Below are positions 26,864 through 36,184 of a DNA stretch of 64,000 nucleotides, piece by piece (the first letter of the stretch is position 1; each line of letters starts with the position of its first letter). This DNA comes from DAMCAP01 sp032059445 (GTDB lineage Bacteria; Bacillota; Clostridia; Oscillospirales; Ruminococcaceae). The notes beneath the pieces are model-generated. The model had not been told where the DNA came from. It saw nothing but the letters and a program-made list of their open reading frames with translations, and did no database searches. The translations under genes and the position numbers were made by a program. The DNA is taken from contig DAMCAP010000014.1 in assembly GCA_032059445.1 (NCBI GenBank), positions 6,439-70,438 of the forward strand, in the 5' to 3' direction.

Positions 26864-28210
26864 TTAAAAACTCTTCTGTAATTTTTGATTTAGTTTATCT
26901 GTAAGCTCTTGATAGCCGGGCTTGCCCAGCAGAGCAAACATATTTTTTTTGTAGCCCTCTACTCCCGGTTGATCGAAGGGGTTGACCCCTAGCAGATAAC
27001 CGCTGACCCCACAAGCCAGCATAAAGAAATAAAACAGATACCCCAGCTCATAAGCCGAGCGATTGGGTAGCTCTAGCAGGATGGTTGGCGTGCCGCCCTC
27101 CTGATGAGCGATGGCCACACCCAGTGCCGCCAGGCTATTGATCTCCTGTAAGCTGCGCCCTGACAAGAAGTTAAGTCCGTCGAGATCATCAGGGTCATCT
27201 GGTACTGTGAGGCTTACGGTATCCTCCTTAATTAGGATGCCCGTTTCAAACAGAATCCTGCTTCCATCCTGTAAATACTGCCCCATGGAATGAAGGTCGG
27301 TGCTGTACTGCACACCCGCTGGGAAGATCCCCTTGCCGTCCTTCCCCTCGCTCTCCCCAAAAAGCTGCTTGAGCCATTCGGTAAAGCTCTGCTGGCAAGG
27401 ATCATAGCCTACATATACCTCGATTGCCCTGCCCTTACGGTAGAGGATGTTGCGAAGTGCCACATACTCTAAGCAGGGGTTGGTGGTGACATCTCCCTTA
27501 GCAAGCTCTGTCTGAGCCTGCTTAGCGCCTGCTACCAGCTGGCGGATATCAACTCCCGCACAAGCGATGGGTAAGAGTCCCACAGGGCTCAGCACGCTAA
27601 AGCGGCCACCGATATCGTCATCAATTACAAAGCTCTTATAGCCCTCTGTTACGCTTAGTTGCTTGAGAGTGCCCTTGGCCTTATCAGTCACCGCATAGAT
27701 GCGCCTAGCAGCCTCCTGCCCATAGCGCTCCTGCATATAAGCTCTCAGTACCCGAAAGGCCAGTGCCGTTTCGGTGGTGGTACCCGATTTAGAGATTACA
27801 ATGACCGAAACCCGCTTATCTTTGCAGATTTTTAGCACTTCGTTTAAATGGGAGCCACTTAGATCATTTCCCACGAAATAGATAGCGGGGCCTCCTCGAT
27901 CGGGCAGCTGGTTATACATCGGAGAGCACAGCAGCTCGATTGCCGCCCTCGCTCCCAGGTAAGAACCACCGATGCCTGCCACCAGCACCACATCACTTTG
28001 CTCTCGTATCTGCTCTGCGGTCTGGCAAATATCCAACAGCAGGCTGTCCTCAATTTCACAAGGCAGCTTTAACCACCCTCGAAACTCGCTTCCCCTGCCG
28101 CTGCCTTCGGTCAAAATCCTATGCGCCATATTTACAAACGGCGCAATCTGTTCTATTTCGGCGGAAGAAACATGCTCTTTTACAAACCCTTTGTTGATTG
28201 TTACGGGCAT
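26864..28210 (-). CDS. pgi: Glucose-6-phosphate isomerase
   Basis: Interconverts glucose-6-phosphate and fructose-6-phosphate. The 448 residues are the shorter Gram-positive form, with GIGGSYLGARAAIELL, VISKSGTTTETALAFRVLR (sugar-phosphate binding), DDIGGRFSVLSPVGLLP and QPGVEGYKKNMF (catalytic Lys region). The gene has its own promoter at 28236-28264 and reads into the P-loop gene. Confidence 0.97.
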   Translation of the reverse strand: MPVTINKGFVKEHVSSAEIEQIAPFVNMAHRILTEGSGRGSEFRGWLKLPCEIEDSLLLDICQTAEQIREQSDVVLVAGIGGSYLGARAAIELLCSPMYNQLPDRGGPAIYFVGNDLSGSHLNEVLKICKDKRVSVIVISKSGTTTETALAFRVLRAYMQERYGQEAARRIYAVTDKAKGTLKQLSVTEGYKSFVIDDDIGGRFSVLSPVGLLPIACAGVDIRQLVAGAKQAQTELAKGDVTTNPCLEYVALRNILYRKGRAIEVYVGYDPCQQSFTEWLKQLFGESEGKDGKGIFPAGVQYSTDLHSMGQYLQDGSRILFETGILIKEDTVSLTVPDDPDDLDGLNFLSGRSLQEINSLAALGVAIAHQEGGTPTILLELPNRSAYELGYLFYFFMLACGVSGYLLGVNPFDQPGVEGYKKNMFALLGKPGYQELTDKLNQKLQKSF

Positions 28211-28235
28211 CCAAACCCTCCTTTTGCTTTTCTAC

Positions 28236-28264
28236 ATTGTACAATATTTATCTATGCTTTTCAA
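28236..28264 (-). promoter_or_regulatory. Sigma-A promoter of pgi
   Basis: Minus strand: TTGAAA (28264-28259), 17-base spacer, TACAAT (28241-28236), 26 bases before the pgi start. The 360 bases further upstream (28265-28624) hold nothing I can call. Confidence 0.8.
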
Positions 28265-28624
28265 GTAATTTAGGTGAAATTATCTTTATTTAGCATGAAA
28301 TCTACCCCTAAAAGCAAAATCACAACGCTTTGCACAAACAAGGCCCCTAGGTTTTGATGAATGCTATACAATTACACAGATATTACCAATTGCACTCTGC
28401 TGTGTCAAGTATACAAGGATCACGTAAACGTCCATGTGGTATTTTTGTACACCAAGAGCTTGCTTTATGCCAGTATATTATAAAATAGGGATTTTATACC
28501 CGCCGCAGCCATCAGCTTTTAATTTGATTTTGCTACCTATGCTGTGGCAAATCCCGCTTTTGGCACTACAGATCGGCTATACAGAAGTCACGTATTTTTG
28601 CTTATCTACACCCTCTACGAGGCT

Positions 28625-28660
28625 GCAAAAAAGCCGCCGATCCCAGTGACCGACGGCTTA
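28625..28660 (-). terminator. Rho-independent terminator of the second D,D-carboxypeptidase gene
   Basis: Minus strand: stem AAGCCGTCGGTC/GATCGGCGGCTT followed by six T, 31 bases after the stop. Confidence 0.85.
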
Positions 28661-28690
28661 ACGATGTAGTGGCGCTTATAAAAAATATTT

Positions 28691-29884
28691 CTATACGCCC
28701 TTGCCCATTCTTACTGCACGGCGGATAACCTGATCGATGGCTGCACGCCAGTTCATCTTGGCGATATCCTTGCTCACCACAATCGGGTACTTCGATACCA
28801 ATACGCCGTCGACAAATACCGTTACCTCGCCCACCTGCTCACCTTTGGTTACAGGGGCAGGGATGCTCTCGGGCAGCTCCACCTTAGAAACCAATTTGCC
28901 TGTCTTGCCTTTTTCGAGGATCAGCTTCTGAGGTGGCTGAGGCTCCAAAACTACCTGCTTTTCTACGCCCTTGGTCACCTTCATCGGCTTCAAAGGCTCC
29001 TCTAATTCCGGTACAGGCTCCGCCTTATAGTTGGCATAGCCATAGTCCAGTAGCCCTCTGGCGGCGCCAAAGCGCTGATCGCTGGTTTCTGAGCCAAGCA
29101 CTACAGCAATCAGATCAAGACCGTTTTTTGACGCACTGGCTGATAGACAATGCCCCGCATCATCGGTAGTTCCAGTCTTGAGGCCGGTGGCGCCTTTATA
29201 AAAGCGCACCAGCTTATTGGTATTAACCAGCTGGGTAGCTCCACCACGCAGATCGCTCATCCATGTGGTAACAAAGGGAATAATCTTATCGTGCTTTAAG
29301 AGCTCGGCAGACATGGTTGCAATATCTCTTGCAGTGGTCAGGTGACCCTCTGCATCCAGTCCTGTGGCATTCATAAATGTGGTGTTTTCCATGCCAAGTT
29401 CCTTAGCACGGGCATTCATCGCATCTACAAAATCCGCTTCTGTGCCCGCTAAGTGCTCTCCGAGGGCTACTGCGGCATCGTTTGCGCTAGAAATCGCAGT
29501 GGCGCGCAACAGCTCCTCCACCGTCATCTGCTCTCCCACCTCAAGCCAGATCTGGGAACCTCCCATAGAGTTGGCGTGGGTACTGGTGGTAACCTTTTCG
29601 TCCATGGTAATTTTGCCATTGTCAAGAGCCTCCATCACCAAGAGCAAAGTCATGACCTTGGTAATTGAGGCGGGGCTCATCTTTACATCAGGGTCTTTTT
29701 GAAACATCACCTTGCCTGTGCTCTGCTCGATCAAGATCGCCGATTTGCAGGGGATCGATGTATCCGCCTTAATCAGCGCCGCTGCCTCCTGCACCGGGTC
29801 GCTGCCACTCGCCCAAGACACAACAGGAGTTATGATCATCAGCACTGCAACTATTGCTGTGACTAGTCTCAACGTCATTTTCAT
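28691..29884 (-). CDS. dacA: D-alanyl-D-alanine carboxypeptidase (DacA/PBP5-like)
   Basis: Secreted penicillin-binding protein that trims peptidoglycan peptides. The 397 residues start with a signal peptide (LVTAIVAVLMIITPVVSWASG), then the SxxK motif SPASITKVMTLLL, SSANDAAVAL, KTGTTDDAGHC and a C-terminal PBP5-type domain with a basic end. GAGGGG is 8 bases before the ATG. It is a paralogue of the gene at 13255-14502 and is monocistronic with a strong terminator. Confidence 0.92.
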   Translation of the reverse strand: MKMTLRLVTAIVAVLMIITPVVSWASGSDPVQEAAALIKADTSIPCKSAILIEQSTGKVMFQKDPDVKMSPASITKVMTLLLVMEALDNGKITMDEKVTTSTHANSMGGSQIWLEVGEQMTVEELLRATAISSANDAAVALGEHLAGTEADFVDAMNARAKELGMENTTFMNATGLDAEGHLTTARDIATMSAELLKHDKIIPFVTTWMSDLRGGATQLVNTNKLVRFYKGATGLKTGTTDDAGHCLSASASKNGLDLIAVVLGSETSDQRFGAARGLLDYGYANYKAEPVPELEEPLKPMKVTKGVEKQVVLEPQPPQKLILEKGKTGKLVSKVELPESIPAPVTKGEQVGEVTVFVDGVLVSKYPIVVSKDIAKMNWRAAIDQVIRRAVRMGKGV

Positions 29885-30099
29885 CCCATCAACCCCTCAT
29901 GCTTTTTTTGTAATTCTATGTACTGTCTTCTAGTTTAATGCCAAGCAGACAAATTTGCAACCTTTTCAGTCATTATGCGGGTTCTCCTTGCCGATTTGCA
30001 AGAAGCTCTTGCATAGTTATACGAAAACTTGCACATTTTATTGTCTATTTATAATAAAAAATTGTCCACCCTGCCCTTTTCTCCAAATGCCGTATTTTT

Positions 30100-30131
30100 T
30101 TGTTGTGTTTGATCGAAAATTTCTTTATAAT
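30100..30131 (+). promoter_or_regulatory. Candidate promoter for mtaB
   Basis: A perfect TATAAT at 30126-30131 with TTGTGT 17 bases upstream. The -35 match is weak. It would give a leader of about 190 bases before mtaB. Confidence 0.45.
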
Positions 30132-30197
30132 AAAGCTATCTTAGGGTAGCTCATGATCTGCACCCTATAGAATTCACGCAAATCAAATAACCAATGC

Positions 30198-30300
30198 TCT
30201 CTTTTTGTCAGAGAGGTTGGTCAAACTTTATCAATAGACAACTTCCCTGACCCGTCTGCGGTGGTGTAATTCCGCCGACTTAGAGTCTGGAAAGTTGTCT
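30198..30300 (+). promoter_or_regulatory. Structured leader upstream of mtaB
   Basis: Two hairpins: a small one with CTCTC/GAGAG near 30198-30215, and a long-range stem AGACAACTTCC (30236-30246) with GGAAAGTTGTCT (30289-30300), 11 pairs and one bulge. The long stem encloses an inner GCGG/CCGC arm. It ends 14 bases before the SD of mtaB. It does not match a riboswitch class I recognise, so the function is unknown. Confidence 0.5.
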
Positions 30301-30326
30301 AATACATTTTGAAAGGAGGAGAGGCC

Positions 30327-31613
30327 GTGACCGTCAAATTTCTGACGCTGGGCTGTAAAGTCAATCAATATGAAACACAAGCTGTTTCTGCCCAGTTTGA
30401 AAAAGCCGGATTTACCGTAGTGGATGGTAGCCAAAGTGCTGACATCATGGTAATCAACAGCTGCACTGTAACCTCCTCCGCCGATAAAAAAACACGGCAG
30501 CTGGTGCGCCGTATCCGCCGAGAGCACCCCAGCGCTGTACTTGCGCTGACGGGCTGCCTGCCTCAGGCCGCCCCCGATATCGGGGAGCTGCTGACAGAGG
30601 TAGATGTAATCACTGGGGCCAATAACCGCCAAGCGTTGCTGGGCTGCATTCAGCAGCACATCGCTACAGGCAAGCCCGTGGTGGATATCAGCCCTCACCT
30701 GCCGGGGCAGAGCTTTGAGCCGATGGCGGTAAGCGACCACGCCGGGCATCGTCGAGCCTTTATCAAGATACAAGATGGCTGCGACCGCTTCTGCTCCTAC
30801 TGCATCATCCCTACCGCCAGGGGGCCGTTGCGCTCAAAGCCCATCGACGACATCACGAGAGAAGCCGAAGAGCTGGTGCACAAAGGCTTCAAAGAGCTGG
30901 TGCTGGTAGGCATTAATCTAGGCATGTATGGCGTTGATTTAGGCCTGAGCCTCCCCGACGGGGTAGCTGCGGCCTGCCGCCCCAAGGGGGAGTACCGCGT
31001 ACGCTTAGGCTCGGTAGAGCCGGACCTTCTAAGCGACGACGTGCTAAGCCGCCTTGCAGCCCTCCCCCGCCTGTGCCCTCACTTCCACCTGCCGCTGCAA
31101 TCGGGCTGTGATACCACCCTACAGCGGATGAACAGGCACTACAGCACCACACAGTACCTTGACACCGTCAATAAGATCCGCAATATCTGGGGAGGGCTTG
31201 CCGCCATCTCCACCGATATTATGGTTGGCTTCCCCGGGGAAGACGAAAGTGAGTTTACCAAAACTCTGGAGTTCGCCGCCTCGGCAGCCTTTAGCGATGC
31301 GCATATCTTTGAGTTTAGCCCCCGTAAGGGCACAGTCGCCGCTACTATGGCAGCGCAGGTAGACCCTGCCGATAAATCCCATAGGGCAGCTGCGCTTAGT
31401 CGGGCAATCAAAGCATCTGCCGAGGATTACGCCGCAAAACAGACCGGCACCACCTGCAAGGTGCTGGTTGAGAACTGCGGCAACGCTGGGCACAACGAAC
31501 GCTACACCTATGTACTGCTGCCAGACTGCAAAAATTTGGAAGGGCAGCTGCTTACGGTGGAGATCACCTCCGCCAAAGGAGTACAGTGTGTCGGGCGAGT
31601 AATCAAAGAGTAG
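30327..31613 (+). CDS. mtaB: tRNA (N6-threonylcarbamoyladenosine(37)-C2)-methylthiotransferase MtaB
   Basis: Adds a methylthio group to t6A37 of tRNA. The 428-residue protein has an N-terminal domain with TLGCKVNQYET and INSCTVTSSADKKTRQ, the radical SAM motif CDRFCSYCIIPTARGP, FHLPLQSGCDTTLQRMNRHYS and a C-terminal TRAM domain. The GTG at 30327 is chosen because GGAGG lies 7 bases before it and the protein then starts VKFLTLGCK; a TTG six codons upstream contains the SD. It precedes purL with a 139-base gap. Confidence 0.95.
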   Translation: MTVKFLTLGCKVNQYETQAVSAQFEKAGFTVVDGSQSADIMVINSCTVTSSADKKTRQLVRRIRREHPSAVLALTGCLPQAAPDIGELLTEVDVITGANNRQALLGCIQQHIATGKPVVDISPHLPGQSFEPMAVSDHAGHRRAFIKIQDGCDRFCSYCIIPTARGPLRSKPIDDITREAEELVHKGFKELVLVGINLGMYGVDLGLSLPDGVAAACRPKGEYRVRLGSVEPDLLSDDVLSRLAALPRLCPHFHLPLQSGCDTTLQRMNRHYSTTQYLDTVNKIRNIWGGLAAISTDIMVGFPGEDESEFTKTLEFAASAAFSDAHIFEFSPRKGTVAATMAAQVDPADKSHRAAALSRAIKASAEDYAAKQTGTTCKVLVENCGNAGHNERYTYVLLPDCKNLEGQLLTVEITSAKGVQCVGRVIKE

Positions 31614-31639
31614 CCCGCAAAATCGCTTTAACTCAAGTT

Positions 31640-31710
31640 AATCCCGCCCAAAGGGGCGTCGGGCCTTGAAGCTAACTGACGGATCTATTAAAAAGACTGA
31701 CACGGTTAGC
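31640..31710 (+). promoter_or_regulatory. Inverted repeats in the mtaB-purL intergenic region
   Basis: Hairpin CCCGCCC (31643-31649) with GGGCG-TC-GGG (31654-31663), and GCTAAC (31671-31676) which can pair with GTTAGC (31705-31710). GTTA at 31638-31641 could compete for the same TAAC. It looks like possible leader structure or attenuator before purL. No class recognised. Confidence 0.35.
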
Positions 31711-31752
31711 CGCAAGCCCTATAGATTACAGCAAAATGAGGGAGTGTAACCG

Positions 31753-34700
31753 ATGTCAGTTTTTCGTTTATATGTGGAAAAAAAGCAAGCCTATGCAGTA
31801 GAAGCTCATGCAGTCCTCGGTGATCTGAAGTCCGCCTTAAGCCTGCCGGGCCTTACCGGCCTGCGCCTCTTTAACCGCTACGACGTGGAGCGCATCACAG
31901 CGCAGGATTTTGCAGCTGCCGAGTCCACTGTGTTTTCTGAGCCTCAGGTTGATCTGCTCTACCATCAGCTTCCCAGCCATGAGGGAGCTGTATTTGCCGT
32001 GGAGCTGCTGCCGGGGCAGTATGATCAGCGGGCAGATTCCGCCGCACAGTGCGTGTCGATCCTCACCCAGAAGGAGCCGCCACTGGTTGCCTGCGCAAAG
32101 GTATACCTCTTGGAGGGTACGCTGAGCCCGGAGGAAGTTGCTGCAATCAAAAGCTACCTGATCAACCCTGTAGAGAGCCGCGAGGCTAGCCTTGACACCC
32201 CGGCTACCCTAGAGCAGAGCTACCCCGTGCCCGCAGATGTGATGATCCTCGAGGGCTTCATCACCCTAGATGAAGCAGGGTTAAAGGAATTGATCAGCGA
32301 CTATGGTCTTGCCATGGATCTTGAGGATATCAGCTTCTGCCAGCAGTATTTTGCTAGGGAGCAGCGTGACCCCACCATTACCGAAATCCGCATGATCGAC
32401 ACCTATTGGTCGGATCATTGCCGCCACACCACCTTCATGACCCATATTGAGCATGTAGAGATCGAGCGAGAGGATGTAAAAGCCTCTTATGATAAATACC
32501 TGCATCTAAAGGCAAAGCTAGGTAGAAGCAATCGCCCCGTAACCCTTATGGAGATCGCTACGATTGGCGCCCGTGCCCTTAAAGCTGATGGTAAGCTTAC
32601 TACCCTTGATGAGAGTGAAGAGGTCAATGCCTGCTCGGTACACATCACTGTGGATGTCGACGGCGTAGAGCAGGACTGGCTCTTGATGTTTAAAAACGAA
32701 ACTCACAACCACCCTACCGAAATCGAGCCTTTTGGCGGTGCTGCCACCTGCCTTGGCGGAGCAATCCGCGACCCCCTCTCAGGCAGAAGCTATGTCTATC
32801 AGGCGATGCGTGTCACCGGAGCAGCCGACCCTCTCACCCCCGTCAGCCAGACGCTAAAGGGCAAGCTGCCCCAGCGTAAGATTACCACCACCGCTGCGGC
32901 TGGCTACAGCTCTTATGGCAACCAGATTGGCTTGACCACAGGGCTAGTCAGCGAAATCTACCACCCCGGCTACGCTGCCAAGCGAATGGAGGTAGGCGCA
33001 GTGATCGCTGCCGCCCCCAGCAGCAACGTAGTCCGTGAAACCCCCGCCTCTGGGGATGTAGTGATCCTATTGGGGGGCAAAACAGGCCGCGACGGCTGCG
33101 GTGGCGCTACAGGATCCTCCAAATCTCACACCACCGAGAGCCTGACCTCCTGCGGTGCAGAGGTGCAAAAGGGCAACGCCCCCGAAGAGCGCAAAATCCA
33201 GCGCCTATTCCGAAATCCAGAGGTCACCCGCATGATCAAGCGCTGCAATGACTTCGGCGCAGGTGGTGTATCAGTAGCTATCGGTGAGCTCGCTGATAGC
33301 CTAATCATCGACCTCGACCGTGTACCCAAGAAGTACGAGGGGCTCGATGGTACCGAGCTTGCCATCAGTGAGTCACAAGAGCGTATGGCAGTGGTTGTAG
33401 CTGCTGATCATGCAGAGCGATTCCACACACTGGCAGCAGAAGAAAACTTAGAGTCTACTGCCGTCGCCACCGTCACCGACAGTGGGCGCTTGGTCATGAC
33501 CTGGCGCGGCAAAACCATTGTTGACCTTGATCGCGGCTTCTTAAATACCAGTGGCGCTCCCAAAAAGGCTGATGTAGCGGTAAGCCCCGCTCATCACCGC
33601 TGCTCCACCTTGGAGCACCTGCCCTTTGAAGCAAGATTGCAAAAGACCCTCTCTGATCTAAATGTCTGCTCCCAAAAGGGGCTTGTAGAGCGCTTTGACT
33701 CTTCCATCGGCACCGGCACCGTGCTGACTCCCTTTGGCGGCTTATATCAAAGCACTCCCATACAGACTATGGCGGCAAAAATCCCGCTGATCAGCGGTGA
33801 GACCGACACCGCCTCCCTGATGTCCTATGGGTTTGACCCTTACACCTCCGAGCTCTCACCTTACGACGGCGCCATGCTGGCAGTCTGCCAGTCGGTAGCA
33901 AAGCTGGTGGCGGCAGGTGGCTCCCGCAAGCGCTGCTGGCTCTCCTTCCAGGAGTATTTCCAGCGTCTGGCGGGCAAGGCAGAGAACTGGGGCAAGCCAT
34001 TCTCGGCACTGCTGGGTGCTTTAGAGGCGCAGCTTACTCTGGAGTGTGCTGCCATCGGCGGCAAAGACTCTATGTCGGGTAGCTTCGAAGACCTCCATGT
34101 GCCTCCGACTCTGATATCCTTTGCGGTATCGACTGCCAAGGCATCACAGATCATCAGCCCAGAATTTAAGGCAGTGGGCAGCGTGGTGGCTTTCATCGCC
34201 CCCGCCGCCAAGCCCGACGGCAGCTTCGACCTTACCGCAGCAAAGGAAGTCATCGACAGAGTAGAAGCCCTCATCGCCGCAGGCAAGGTGCGCTCCGCTT
34301 GGGTTACCTCCTTTGGCGGCGTAGCCGAGGGTCTCTTTAAGATGTCCATCGGCAACCGCATCGGTGTGAAGCTCAGCGGCGACCTTCATGAAGACTTTTA
34401 CTTCGCTCACACCCCCTGCGGCTTTATCCTAGAGTGCGATACCCTCCCTGAGGGCAGCATCGAGCTTGGATATACCACAGAGAAGTTTGCCATCGAGTAT
34501 AAGGGCAAGGCAGTCGACTGCCACCAGCTGCTGATGGGCTACGAGAGCAAGCTTGAGGGCATCTTCCCCACACAGCTGCCTACCCCCAAGATCGCTCTAC
34601 CCACCTACAGCTACCAGATGACCGAGCCAAGACCCTCTCCAGCTATCAAGGTTGCTAAGCCCCGCATCCTGCTTCCTGCCTTTGCGGGCACCAACTGCGA

Positions 34701-35457
34701 GTATGACACCGCCAGAGCCTTTGAAAAAGCTGGTGGTATCACCAACACCTTTATTGTACGAAACCGCTCCGCTGCCGACATCATCTGGTCGGTAGATGAG
34801 TTTGAAAAGTTAATCCGCAGCTCCAATATCATCGCCATCCCCGGCGGCTTCTCAGGTGGTGACGAGCCCGACGGCTCTGGTAAGTTTATCACTGCTTTCT
34901 TTAGAAACCCTCGCATCACCGAAGCAGTCTACGACCTACTCTACAACCGTGACGGCTTGATGATCGGTATCTGCAACGGCTTCCAGGCACTCATCAAGCT
35001 GGGGCTAGTGCCTTACGGCAGAATCATAGAGCCGACCGAGAGCTCCCCCACCCTCACCTTTAACCGTATGCCCCGCCACCAGTCCAAACTGGTATACACC
35101 CGTGTTGCCTCCAACAAATCCCCTTGGATGATGTATACCGAAGTAGGTGACATCCACAATCTGGCGGTTTCTCATGGCGAGGGCAGGTTTGTAGCCGATG
35201 GTGAGCTGATCGCCCAGCTCGCCGCAAACGGTCAGATCACCACCCAGTATGTTGACCTTGGTGGTAACCCTACGCTAGATACCACCTTTAACCCTAACTT
35301 CTCGGCAGATGCCATCGAGGGCATCACCTCCCCAGATGGTAGGATCTTTGGTAAGATGGCACACTCCGAGCGCGTGGGCACAAATATCCACAAAAACGCC
35401 CCCGGCAATAAAGATCAGCAGATCTTTAGAGGTGCTGTGGATTACTTTACCAAGTAA
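31753..35457 (+). CDS. purL: Phosphoribosylformylglycinamidine synthase, single-chain clostridial type
   Basis: Fourth step of purine synthesis (FGAR to FGAM, with glutamine). The 1234-residue chain contains the N-terminal region, two AIR-synthase-like halves (FKNETHNHPTEIEPFGGAAT, RDPLSGRSYVYQAMR; SLMSYGFDPYTSELSPYDGA) and a C-terminal glutamine amidotransferase (LLPAFAGTNCEYDTARAF, IAIPGGFSGGDEPDGSGKF and the catalytic Cys in IGICNGFQALIKLG). All glutaminase and synthase domains are in one protein, a form common in Clostridia. GGGAG is placed before the ATG. Confidence 0.97.
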   Translation: MSVFRLYVEKKQAYAVEAHAVLGDLKSALSLPGLTGLRLFNRYDVERITAQDFAAAESTVFSEPQVDLLYHQLPSHEGAVFAVELLPGQYDQRADSAAQCVSILTQKEPPLVACAKVYLLEGTLSPEEVAAIKSYLINPVESREASLDTPATLEQSYPVPADVMILEGFITLDEAGLKELISDYGLAMDLEDISFCQQYFAREQRDPTITEIRMIDTYWSDHCRHTTFMTHIEHVEIEREDVKASYDKYLHLKAKLGRSNRPVTLMEIATIGARALKADGKLTTLDESEEVNACSVHITVDVDGVEQDWLLMFKNETHNHPTEIEPFGGAATCLGGAIRDPLSGRSYVYQAMRVTGAADPLTPVSQTLKGKLPQRKITTTAAAGYSSYGNQIGLTTGLVSEIYHPGYAAKRMEVGAVIAAAPSSNVVRETPASGDVVILLGGKTGRDGCGGATGSSKSHTTESLTSCGAEVQKGNAPEERKIQRLFRNPEVTRMIKRCNDFGAGGVSVAIGELADSLIIDLDRVPKKYEGLDGTELAISESQERMAVVVAADHAERFHTLAAEENLESTAVATVTDSGRLVMTWRGKTIVDLDRGFLNTSGAPKKADVAVSPAHHRCSTLEHLPFEARLQKTLSDLNVCSQKGLVERFDSSIGTGTVLTPFGGLYQSTPIQTMAAKIPLISGETDTASLMSYGFDPYTSELSPYDGAMLAVCQSVAKLVAAGGSRKRCWLSFQEYFQRLAGKAENWGKPFSALLGALEAQLTLECAAIGGKDSMSGSFEDLHVPPTLISFAVSTAKASQIISPEFKAVGSVVAFIAPAAKPDGSFDLTAAKEVIDRVEALIAAGKVRSAWVTSFGGVAEGLFKMSIGNRIGVKLSGDLHEDFYFAHTPCGFILECDTLPEGSIELGYTTEKFAIEYKGKAVDCHQLLMGYESKLEGIFPTQLPTPKIALPTYSYQMTEPRPSPAIKVAKPRILLPAFAGTNCEYDTARAFEKAGGITNTFIVRNRSAADIIWSVDEFEKLIRSSNIIAIPGGFSGGDEPDGSGKFITAFFRNPRITEAVYDLLYNRDGLMIGICNGFQALIKLGLVPYGRIIEPTESSPTLTFNRMPRHQSKLVYTRVASNKSPWMMYTEVGDIHNLAVSHGEGRFVADGELIAQLAANGQITTQYVDLGGNPTLDTTFNPNFSADAIEGITSPDGRIFGKMAHSERVGTNIHKNAPGNKDQQIFRGAVDYFTK

Positions 35458-35579
35458 TGCTTTTTGATGGATGCCGCCTGCCATCAGCACCCTTTTCAGT
35501 GCAATTTGGGGGCATACTTTAACTATCATCACACAGCTTAAGATATCTATCATCCCTCACTGACCGAAAGGAGCACCCT

Positions 35580-35840
35580 ATGAGCAATCGTCTGCGTATC
35601 ATCCTCACCAACTGCCTGATTATGCTGTATCTGCTACTGAGCTTCGCATTTCGCCAGCAGGTGACGGTGCGTCTGATTGGCTTAGGGGTGCTGGGCGTAT
35701 CCGCACTGGCAATTTCGCTGATCTACACCTACACCAATCGCCCCTTGGGCAAAAAAGAGCTGTGGGGCGAAGTCATAAGCGGTGTGGTAATCTTAATCAG
35801 CATACTGTATCTGATGCTGCGGCTACTGTCCCTTTCCTAA
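35580..35840 (+). CDS. Small three-helix membrane protein, unknown
   Basis: 86 residues, mostly hydrophobic, with three transmembrane segments (IILTNCLIMLYLLLSFAF, LIGLGVLGVSALAISLIYTY, ISGVVILISILYLMLRL). AAAGGAG is well placed before the ATG. It stands 122 bases after purL and ahead of a terminator. No family recognised; coding seems likely because of the SD and the three-helix pattern. Confidence 0.7.
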   Translation: MSNRLRIILTNCLIMLYLLLSFAFRQQVTVRLIGLGVLGVSALAISLIYTYTNRPLGKKELWGEVISGVVILISILYLMLRLLSLS

Positions 35841-35916
35841 GTACTGAAACTTACCCCTATATCAGTTAAAAGGCAATCACCAATAAAGACAACATAGCAA
35901 GAGCAAACTGAATACA

Positions 35917-35965
35917 GAAAACCTCTGCCAGCTTCTATTGATTAGAGAGTGGTAGAGGTTTTTTC
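35917..35965 (+). terminator. Rho-independent terminator after the small membrane protein gene
   Basis: Stem AAACCTCTGCCA/TGGTAGAGGTTT followed by a T run. Confidence 0.85.
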
Positions 35966-36184
35966 ATCTATTGATATACGAATTTGAAGTACGCACCATT
36001 ATATAGTATATTTATTATATACATGAAAGCACTTTAACAGGAAATTCAAAAACAGCAGCTGTTAAATAGCATTTTCTAATCCATTTTGTAAATTTTTCTT
36101 AATTTAGCATAATTTTCTCGTATTTTATGGTATGATATTAATTATCAAAACCCAAAAAGGCTAACTAAGGATCGTGAAGAGAAT

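Noticed and set aside
30231..30773. 180-codon minus-strand open frame over the mtaB 5' region
   Set aside because: Antisense to the conserved N-terminal domain of MtaB; no SD and no recognisable motif.
31614..31752. ZTP or purine riboswitch before purL
   Set aside because: The conserved cores of these aptamers, as I remember them, are not present.
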